Origin: Axinella damicornis
Lineage: Eukaryota; Porifera; Demospongiae; Axinellida; Axinellidae
NCBI GenBank assembly: GCA_963931865.1
Contig: OZ007512.1
Location: forward strand, 14,030,762-14,094,761
Direction of reading: 5' to 3'
DNA length: 64,000 nucleotides
Part shown: in pieces, positions 57,601 through 64,000 of the stretch
Numbering within the stretch: position 1 is the first letter of the stretch
Layout: the number at the start of each line of letters is the position of its first letter
The notes under the pieces: generated by a model
Database searches by the model: none
Told to the model about the DNA's origin: nothing
What the model saw: only the letters and a program-made list of their open reading frames with translations
Position numbers and translations under genes: made by a program

Positions 57601-59259
57601 ATGAAAGGGGAGGGTGGTTTTGCTGAATGCAGGAATCACGAACCGATTGTGGAACAGAGCTACAAAGCGCACAGGGATAAGGTGCCGAAGAACACGGACA
57701 ATAGTCTTCATCAAAATACCTAGCTTGGCATTGTCCAGTTTGTTATGACAGTCAAAGTGAAAGCTGCCGAAGACTAGCCCCATGCATTCCTGGAAGGAGG
57801 CCTGGAGGATGCTAGGTGAGGCCTCTATCAAAACTCACTAGGTTCTAGTATAGACACCACTTCCTGGACAATTTCCTGTGCTGAGTCCACCTGTGGTCAC
57901 TTCCTATTTCCACAGGCTGTAATGTGGGTGCAGGCAGGGCAAACAGCCAGCCACAATGCACTGCAAACCCACTGAGTTTAATAGCATTATTATGCATGAC
58001 TTGTAGTTATGACAACTGGTGGCCCCTGTGACAACAAAGCCAGCCATCCACACTAAACACACACTACTAATGTTACACAACAGCGTAATGGGCAAACCAC
58101 CAATACACCCTTGCTTCAGTTGGTAACTATGGCAACACTGTTAAGTGCACACATGGCATGCTAGTATCCCCCAATGCATACATGACGTACCATTGTGGTT
58201 GGACTTCATGGAGGACGTTTGGCTGTCCTTGTCACGATCTGAAAGCAATAGTGAAAACTGCTAAAAGAGTTAGTACAAGTAGCAGAGTGATAGACATATC
58301 AACATGATATCCGTGGAAAATTAAAAACAACCCCGCCTCCCAAGTCAGTGCTTCTGCATCCAGGCTAAGCATAGTCTTGGAGCAGACCCTTCGCACATGG
58401 AGGAGGAAGGCGCTTACATTTGAGTTGTCCCCAGGACAGAATGTTGACCCGACGAATCAGAAGCGTTGATCGCAAATGATGCCATGGAATAATATTTCTC
58501 CAGCTGCAGGCTATCAGTGTCGCCAGCGACTAGACACGGCAACCCGCTGTGCTATTCCGTGTTACCCGCTAGTGTTTTAAAAGAGTTCAGGAGAGCAACG
58601 AGCAGGTCGATGGTGATCGTATGCAATATCGCAGTTGATTGCTAATCACGCATGCATGATTGAATTCCATGGGGACAACTCAAATGTAGGCACGTGCACA
58701 GACCCAGTGCAAAGGGTCTGGTTCCGAGACTAGGTGTACTGCTATGTCAATGGTGCAGATCGACTCACATCACGGTCTACAGGTGCAACAGTCACCTCCT
58801 GCACGGATATACCATACTGGGGGCCAGACGTCCACCCACGCACAATTAATGCAAAGCGCGTAAACACCACGCTGTACCTCTGAGTTGTCTGCTCGGCGGC
58901 AGCTGCACGCCTGCATGAGTGAACAGCCAGGCCAGATAGTCGAACACAGCAGGGTAGTGGGCGTCCAGCGCCTCGTGGAACACGCCGATGGCCTTGGGGC
59001 CCTTGGTTAGGAATATGTCCACGAATTTATCCACCTTCAGAGTACTAGTCGGTTCTGCGCGCACAATGTCGCAATCGTCGATTCTAAATACTCCTTTCTC
59101 CTTCATGTATGGAAACAGTAATGTAACATCGTGAATGTATTCGGTAAGTTTGACGCGGTTACTGGTAATGATATCGCGCTCTTTCTTCGCCTCTCCTTCC
59201 AGCTCCTCGCTGAGGGGTAGCGAGCGCAAGATCTCCGGAGGTAATGGACTGCGAGCCAT
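40766..59259 (-). CDS. DLG5: DLG5-like MAGUK scaffold, N-terminus to SH3 (best copy)
   Basis: The minus-strand exons are 58878-59259 (ATG, CARD-like death-fold helix bundle, residues about 25-105), 58191-58238 and 57570-57824. Six coiled-coil exons follow: 49856-50015, 49598-49715, 49237-49337, 48644-48734, 48249-48389 and 47200-47358. PDZ 1 is in 46796-46937, 46383-46483 and 45422-45523. The linker is in 44764-44946, 44073-44156, 43494-43626, 42918-43104 and 42547-42727. PDZ 2 is in 42303-42355, 41828-41966 and 41401-41512. SH3 entry is 40962-41010 and SH3 is 40766-40875, cut by the gap. All junction phases chain, giving about 972 residues before SH3. CARD, coiled coil, PDZ, SH3 order identifies DLG5, a junctional polarity scaffold. 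Human DLG5 has four PDZ domains and about 1,900 residues; only two PDZ domains are visible here. The SH3 exon near the contig end lacks one base (GTGGTGACAC for GTGGTGGACAC). The SH3-entry exon may end at 40967 (donor GTGAGG) to keep phase. Confidence 0.88.
42730..42860 (+). repeat. GGAGGGAGGGA purine tract
   Basis: Intronic tract, the mirror of 39410-39505. Confidence 0.75.
43627..43855 (-). repeat. AGTATACT-rich tandem region (arm 2)
   Basis: Mirror of 38540-38790 with at least one extra unit of about 50 bp. Confidence 0.75.
43925..44030. mobile_element. foldback element, CTCGTTCCCAGGCC family (arm 2)
   Basis: An inner stem (TCTCGCAGCCGTGGAGAA and its complement) is flanked by GTTCCCAGGCCTCC and GGAGGCCTGGGAAC. 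The end CGAGGCTAG is intact here. Confidence 0.65.
44268..44480 (+). repeat. 26-bp purine minisatellite, about eight units
   Basis: Units contain GGGGAGGCAGAGGAGGGGAG. Arm 1 lacks this array (38025-38248 holds plain CCT repeats), so it is a difference between the arms. Confidence 0.9.
45530..46112 (+). repeat. TG-rich minisatellite between the two PDZ 1 exons
   Basis: About ten units of roughly 46-60 bp built from GTGTGCAGGAGGGTGTACAT plus TG runs and GAGGTGTG. The same intron in arm 1 (36839-37016) is only 178 bp, against about 860 bp here. Confidence 0.9.
47475..48175. mobile_element. nested foldback element (arm 2)
   Basis: Mirror of 34405-35100, with small insertions and an extra inverted block near 47680. 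Confidence 0.6.
49345..49505 (+). repeat. GGGAGGGAGG purine tract
   Basis: Mirror of 33105-33262. Confidence 0.85.
50059..52531. mobile_element. 2.47-kb foldback element with 478-bp terminal inverted repeats
   Basis: The left terminus starts GGGTCATTCCATGTCAAGTC at 50059 and the right terminus ends with its complement at 52531. The terminal repeats span 50059-50536 and 52054-52531, equal in length. TATA at 50055-50058 is repeated at 52532-52535. Arm 1 keeps the empty site (single TATA at 32558-32561), so the borders are exact. The inner part (50537-52053) has no recognisable transposase, and a partial inverted third copy of the terminal repeat lies at about 50556-50712. It lies in the intron before the first coiled-coil exon. 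The superfamily is not assigned. Confidence 0.88.
53030..53710 (+). CDS. uncharacterised open region, arm 2 counterpart
   Basis: Mirror of 31468-32062. The Ser/Thr-rich block (TELTSTSEESMSSV) and the following ORF of about 200 codons to 53710 are open, antisense to DLG5. No domain is recognised. Residues differ slightly from arm 1. Confidence 0.3.
53799..53888. mobile_element. 90-bp perfect hairpin flanked by TTAA
   Basis: Two 42-nt arms (starting GGTAGCATTATACC and GCTACC-complement) pair without mismatch around a 6-nt loop GGGCCG. TTAA lies at 53795-53798 and 53889-53892. Arm 1 has no hairpin at the matching place (about 31271-31300). The TTAA flanks fit a piggyBac- or Kolobok-like miniature element. 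Confidence 0.85.
54000..54360 (-). repeat. 69-bp minisatellite, five units (arm 2)
   Basis: Same unit as at 30171-31136, with five copies instead of fourteen. Confidence 0.95.
55470..55550. mobile_element. foldback MITE, mirror of 28953-29033
   Basis: Same hairpin and same flanking GGGTTGTA target words, so the insertion pre-dates the separation of the arms. Confidence 0.8.
56636..56778 (+). repeat. 47-bp tandem repeat, three units
   Basis: Units contain GGGGTTTCAGC and CACACAGCCCAACAACAGTG. Arm 1 (about 27705-27755) has one unit. Confidence 0.85.
57115..57235 (-). repeat. 46-bp tandem repeat (arm 2)
   Basis: Mirror of 27255-27372, three units. Confidence 0.85.
58370..58735. mobile_element. 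possible MITE in DLG5 intron 1
   Basis: The left sequence ACATTTGAGTTGTCCCC and the right GGGGACAACTCAAATGTAGG are complementary. The match continues imperfectly outward (AGTCTTGGAGCAGACCC against GGGTCTGGTTCCGAGACTA). The interior is unique and non-coding. Confidence 0.5.
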
Positions 59260-60286
59260 AGTACTGAGACTTCAGTGACTAGCTTCTAGTAAACAAGTTA
59301 TTTTTGCTATGGTAAATCTCCTCTATAAGTACGTACGTACGTACGCCCCTGGTGGGCGTGGCGTAAACGGTTTGGACACGCCCCCTAAACGTGCGCATTC
59401 CCGGGCGCCGGCCGGCTGGAAGTGAGCATTACAAAAAAGGAGTGGACATGTACCAAACAAAGGAGGTGCAAAAATTTGCAGCACGGTACACAAAAGGAAA
59501 AGATCCATGCACGAGGAGCTCCCCAGAAAGTGTAAAGCAACGTACACACATACTAACTATCAGACACTCCCCAACGTAATATATAGGACAATGAGTGCAC
59601 GAAATGGAGCAGGACAGAGCATTCCAAACGAAGGGGCATTTACAAATAAAAGTATTAATGGTAAGGATCAATACTAGATACTCAGGTCTGGAGTTGCAAA
59701 CACAAGAAACTGGGGTACAACAAAATCTTCTACTTCCCATAGGAGGGTATATAAGCTGTCAAATTAAAATCTAAGCAAAAGGGATTTTGTCGCACTACAA
59801 GTAATGCATAGCTTCGTTCCCATGGCAGAGGGTCACTATACTTGTCGAGATCTTAGCTCCCGGATTCAGAAGCGTGCTGTGACTTGAAGTTGAGATGGGA
59901 GGCCATATGGGTGTGTCCTGGCCTGATTGTGATTGATCACAAAAGGTTATACTGCAGTTGATGCAGAGGACGAGCCGAGACAGGGCATGCAGGGAAAACC
60001 TTATCTGTGCAGGGGCATCACACACATTGGAATCCGGTCATGAATCCACAATCATATAAGGTAATATTAGGTTGATTGACCACACCGTCCCAATGTTGAA
60101 CCCTGACCTAACTCAACCCAGGATCAACACGCAGTCATGCGTCTGGCCCATAAACATCATAATTTTATGCATGACTGTAGGCCTATATAATTATAATGCA
60201 AGCCACTGGGAGTACAAACTGTTGCCATGGCTACACACAAGCGCAGTAAAAAACACATGAAGACAATACAGACATCCAATGCACTG
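59260..60286. other. intergenic region upstream of the DLG5 CARD exon
   Basis: It holds the presumed DLG5 5' flank and promoter, including a (ACGT)n stretch at about 59330-59344. No convincing exon or RNA gene is seen. Confidence 0.5.
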
Positions 60287-62200
60287 TCAGGTAGAGACAT
60301 CCTGGTTAGCTCTCCCGTTCACTTGCAGCAACTTCTGCAGGTCCCAGACCATCACCAGTTTGCACTCCTATGAAACAGAACCGACGTCATGGTAACACAC
60401 ACCAACTGTAAAGCTTGAACTTGATGGGGTTACTGTAGCCTCATTCCCAAGCTCTACCCAACAGCTGTATTGTTAACCCTTTCATGGGTGGGGACAGAGC
60501 TGCCCCGCCCAGTATTTTCTGCTATGATGAACATGGACCCTTTATCTAACACAAGAACAGTTGCTAGTTAAGCAAGTTGACTATTCATGTATAAGTCAGT
60601 GATGGGATTGAGTGTTGCTAACGGCTATATCTGTTACCTGCTTGAATTCTCACCAGTGAAAGGGTTAATATTAAAGCTTGGGAAGGAGGGCCACCTTCAA
60701 AGTCGACCTCAAGTCTAACTGTCTCTCTACGTTGCATTCAGAGAGGTGTGGTTGCTGTGGTTTGCTACGTCTTCATAGCCCATAACGCCATGGAATCACC
60801 TACGACTTGGGATGCAGCTAGTCTTTCAAACTGTCTTTAACTGCTAGTGCATGACATTACTAATTTACTGGCCATCTGGAGCCTTGTTCGCTGGACAGAT
60901 GAGCAGTAATACGATATTACAGTTCCCAGGAATGATATTAAAGTGATGACGATGTGTGCATGCTTTTAGGAACAAATTGCTGAACCAGCTCAGGGACTAA
61001 TCAATTTGCTAATTACACATTCGTTATGCAATTAGATGACATACGTATTAATGGTGGACTCTGATTATCTATGACTAATGGGACAACATAGCTCACTGGA
61101 AAATGGGTAGTTTACTGGGTAGTTTACTGGGTAGTTTACTGGAAAAACACGAGTTGTTAACTGCAACAACTTGGATAGTTTAGTCAGGTAGTTTACCAGA
61201 AAAACGTGAAATTGACCCAATAATGTCTGAAGCATAGCCTCGTTCCCAGGCTGCGTGGGTGGCCTGGAAACGAGGCTATCTGAAGCATTGCTGTCCTGCA
61301 GAGCACTGTACAGTACCGTTGCCACTGTCAGATGGTTGCCTTATTCCAAGGCCCTCTCCTCATTTGAGGAGAGAGCCTGGGGCTGAGGCCAGTCAGATGG
61401 GTCCTGCTGTGGAATGCACAATGACGTAGCAGGACACAAATTGCTCTAATTCGATACAATTCCTGGTAAATGACACACCCAAACTGTCCATGCACGATCA
61501 TCACAAACGTGTTGGTCGCATTCCCAGGCTGAGGCTAAGAATGTGCCATGGTACCTCTGCATTGCATGCCCAAAGGGTCCCACGACGGGGAACACTAGCC
61601 TCGTTCCCAGGCCCCCCGCCCAGCTTTTCGTCGCTTGCAGTACGTAATAGCGGGGAGAGCCTGGTTTGTTTCCTCACATGAGCATGACAATCAGAACTAA
61701 AAAGCAAGTTTCGTGTATTGTTCAACCAACTACACGTTCAACACTTGGACAGTTGCCCCCCGGTAATCAGATACGTGTGGTACGTTACCTCGTACCTTTG
61801 CTCTTCTTGCCGTTCTGAGCCCCAGTTCGCCCACATTCAATTAAGACCACCTTTCTACCCTCAACGTCACTCACGTAAGGAAATATACCAGGCCCTCCGT
61901 GATCTTTCGTGCCACCGAAAGTGGCACACGGGCCTGGGAACGAGGCTAGGGGAACTGTGCTTCGAGCATAAGACAAAAAATTATTTGCAGGTACCCACCC
62001 ATGTGGGCCTGGGAAAGAGCTGTAGCACCATTAGCTACATCCCATCACTATGGCAACAGGCCACTCCAACCTCCCACCTCTCACCTGTTCAACTCGGAGG
62101 TACTGGCTGCGTACAAACAACAGGTAGAAGATGAGTGAAATTCCCCCAAGAATCTGGAATAAGTCGAAGACACTCAAGTAGACGAGTTGGCAGGCTTTGT
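60287..62200 (-). CDS. C-terminal exons of an unrecognised membrane protein
   Basis: Exon 62085-62200 (acceptor ACATCACAG, donor GTGAGAG) encodes one hydrophobic segment (LFQILGGISLIFYLLFV) followed by basic RSQYLRVEQ. The next exon, 60287-60367 (acceptor TTTCATAG), joins in phase 0 and encodes 26 residues, ending NQDVST and TGA at 60287-60289. The layout suggests a transmembrane helix with a short cytoplasmic tail. Upstream exons lie beyond the window or past the repeats at 62226-63925. I do not recognise the family. Divergence from DLG5 is excluded because both are on the minus strand, with this gene upstream of DLG5. Confidence 0.5.
61104..61146 (+). repeat. 13-bp tandem repeat GGGTAGTTTACTG
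   Basis: Three units in an intron of the membrane-protein gene, with further diverged copies to 61195. Confidence 0.8.
61235..61278. mobile_element. 44-bp miniature foldback with 9-bp target duplication
   Basis: It runs from TAGCCTCGTTCCCAG to CGAGGCTA. TCTGAAGCA directly precedes it and directly follows it. This is the smallest member of the family also seen at 28953-29033 and confirms 8-9-bp target duplications. Confidence 0.75.
61593..61954. mobile_element. composite foldback repeat, AGCCTCGTTC family
   Basis: The left half is CTAGCCTCGTTCCCAGGCC. The right half ends CGGGCCTGGGAACGAGGCTAG. A block between them (ACCTCGTACCTTTGCTCTTC) also lies at 26925-27020 and 57480-57560, next to the third DLG5 exon. 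Confidence 0.55.
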
Positions 62201-62225
62201 CTGTGATGTGAATAGACAGGTGTAG

Positions 62226-62755
62226 GGGAGAAGGGAGGAAGGGGAGGGGAGAAGAGAGGAAGGGGAGGGGAGAAGGGAGGAAGGGGAGGGGGGAAGGGAG
62301 GAAGGGGAGGGGAGAAGGGAGGAAGGGGAGGGGGGAAGGCAGGAAGGCAGGAAGGGGAGGGGAGAAGGGAGGAAGGGGAGAGGAGAAGGGAGGAAGGGGA
62401 GAAGGGAGGAAGGGGAGAAGGGAGGAAGGGGAGGGGAGAAGGGAGGAAGGGGAGAAGGGAGGAAGGGGAGGGGAGAAGGGAGGAAGGGGAGGGGAGAAGG
62501 GAGGAAGGGGAGGGGAGAAGGGAGGAAGGAGAGGGGAGAAGGGAGGAAGGGGAGGGGAGAAGGGAGGAAGGGGAGGGGAGAAGGGAGGAAGGGGAGGGGA
62601 GAAGGGAGGAAGGGGAGAGGAGAAGGGAGGAAGGGAGGAAGGGAGGAAGGGGAGGGGAGAAGGGAGGAAGGGGAGGGGAGAAGGGAGGAAGGGGAGGGGA
62701 GAAGGGAGGAAGGGGAGGGGGAAGGGAGGAAGGGGAGGGAAGAAGGGAGAGAGAG
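62226..62755 (+). repeat. purine-only minisatellite, AGGGGAGAAGGGAGGA units
   Basis: About 530 bp containing almost only A and G, built from GGAAGGGGAGGGGAGAAGGG units of roughly 21 bp with deletions. It lies in an intron of the membrane-protein gene. Confidence 0.95.
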
Positions 62756-62830
62756 GGGGAAGGAGAGAAGTGAATGGAGCAGAGAAGGGGCTAATCATGA
62801 GTAGAGGACTGCTAGGAAGAAAAGTGCAAT

Positions 62831-63925
62831 ATGCCTCACGCAGCTGTACAGGCACCTGCCTCACGCAGCTGTACAGGTACCTGCCTCACACAGCTGTACA
62901 GGCACCTGCCTCACGCAGCTGTACAGGTACCTGCCTCACGCAGCTGTACAGGTACCTGCCTCACGCAGCTGTACAGGTACCTGCCTCACGCAGCTGTACA
63001 GGCACCTGCCTCACGCAGCTGTACAGGCACCTGCCTCACGCAGCTGTACAGGCACCTGCATCACGCAGCTGTACAGGCACCTGCCTCACGCAGCTGTACA
63101 GGCACCAGCCACACGCAGCTGTACAGGCACCTGCCTCACACAGCTGTACAGGCACCTGCCTCATGCAGATGTACAGGCACCTCCCTCACGCAGCTGTACA
63201 GGCACCTGCCTCACACAGCTGTACAGGCACCTGCCTCACGCAGCTGTACAGGCACCTGCCTCACGCAGCTGTACAGGCACCTGCCTCACGCAGCTGTACA
63301 GGCACCTGCATCACGCAGCTGTACAGGCACCAGCCACATGCAGCTGTACAGGCACCTGCCTCACACAGCTGTACAGGCACCTGCCTCACACAGCTGTACA
63401 GGCACCTGCCTCACACAGCTGTACAGGCACCTGCCTCACGCAGCTGTACAGGCACCTGCCTCACGCAGCTGTACAGGCACCTGCCTCACGCAGCTATACA
63501 GGCACCTGCCTCATGCAGCTGTACAGGCACCTGCATCACGCAGCTGTACAGGCACCTGCCTCACGCAGCTGTACAGGCACCTGCCTCACGCAGCTGTACA
63601 GGCACCTGTATCACGCAGCTGTACAGGCACCTGCATCACGCAGCTGTACAGGCACCTGCCTCACGCAGCTGTACAGGCACCTGCCACACGCAGCTGTACA
63701 GGCACCTGCCTCACGCAGCTGTACAGGCACCTGCCTCACGCAGCTGTACAGGCACCAGCCACACGCAGCTGTACAGGCACCTGCCTCACACAGCTGTACA
63801 GCTAGGCACCTGCCTCACACAGCTGTACAGGCACCTGCCTCATGCAGCTGTACACCTGCCTCATGTAGCTGTACAGGCACCTGCCTCATGCAACTGTACA
63901 CCTGCCTCACGCAGCTGTAGAGACA
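62831..63925 (+). repeat. 25-bp minisatellite, about 44 units
   Basis: The unit TGCCTCACGCAGCTGTACAG plus GCACC repeats with a period of 25 bp. A non-multiple-of-three period without stops leaves all three forward frames open (apparent ORFs up to about 390 codons). These are by-products of the repeat, not genes. Each unit carries a CAGCTG E-box and GTAC. Confidence 0.95.
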
Positions 63926-64000
63926 CCTGCCTACAGGTACCTGCCTAGAGGACTACATGTAAATCTACATTAGGGGCCACCACTAGCAGTAGTCTCGTTC

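Noticed and set aside
62031..62864. 277-codon proline-rich ORF on the minus strand
   Set aside because: Most of it is the reverse complement of the purine minisatellite. Only the last exon-like block (62085-62200) looks coding.
62831..63925. CRISPR-like array
   Set aside because: Units are contiguous without spacers of unique sequence, and the context is eukaryotic.
62770..63948. Overlapping ORFs of up to 392 codons in all three forward frames
   Set aside because: By-product of a 25-bp tandem repeat without stop codons. The frames simply rotate through the same three peptides.

Overview
The window is animal nuclear DNA. Genes are split by short exons with GT-AG introns whose phases chain consistently. 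Domain content is metazoan: RING/B-box/filamin/NHL (TRIM-NHL) proteins and a CARD/coiled-coil/PDZ/SH3/guanylate-kinase scaffold of the DLG5 type. Non-coding sequence is full of CA/TG runs, long G or C homopolymers, tRNA-derived SINEs and foldback MITEs. A sponge or another early-branching marine invertebrate fits the style, but no marker in the window settles the taxon.

The sequence is three contigs joined by two 200-N gaps (17144-17343 and 40566-40765). Both gaps sit at the centre of an inverted duplication. Contig 1 (1-17143) carries TRIM-NHL copy 1 (+, 1241-4100, two frameshifts), a decayed DLG5 tail (-, 4995-11530) with a young LTR retroelement in an intron, TRIM-NHL copy 2 (+, 11773-14574, intact, 737 aa) and the start of another DLG5 tail (-, 15567-16939). 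Contig 2 (17344-40565) carries a DLG5 tail (+, 17405-19546), TRIM-NHL copy 3 (-, 20372-22849, 636 aa, coiled-coil deletion), a DLG5 tail with a tandem partial guanylate-kinase module (+, 23081-26620), a junction at about 26846, and then the N-terminal and PDZ exons of DLG5 (+, 26847-40410). Contig 3 (40766-64000) carries the best DLG5 gene (-, CARD exon ending at 59259, running down to a truncated SH3 exon at 40766). Upstream of it are two exons of an unrecognised membrane protein (-, 60287-62200) and two large tandem repeats (62226-63925).

Each TRIM-NHL copy lies tail-to-tail with a DLG5 C-terminal block, so the recurring unit is [TRIM-NHL> <DLG5 tail]. Summing the best copy of each exon gives a coherent DLG5-like protein of about 1,260 residues: CARD, coiled coil, two recognisable PDZ domains, SH3 and a guanylate-kinase-like domain.

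The arms around 40.6 kb (26847-40565 and 41.6-57.6 kb) are the same DNA with allele-like differences: a 2.47-kb foldback insertion, a 90-bp TTAA hairpin, and minisatellites of 14 versus 5 units. This looks like a retained second haplotype joined head-to-head, at least in part.

The most interesting biological signal is in the three TRIM-NHL copies. Their RING, B-box and filamin parts and the propeller framework are nearly identical, but the same one or two codons in each NHL blade are replaced, often with almost every base changed. This points to a diversifying ligand-binding face.
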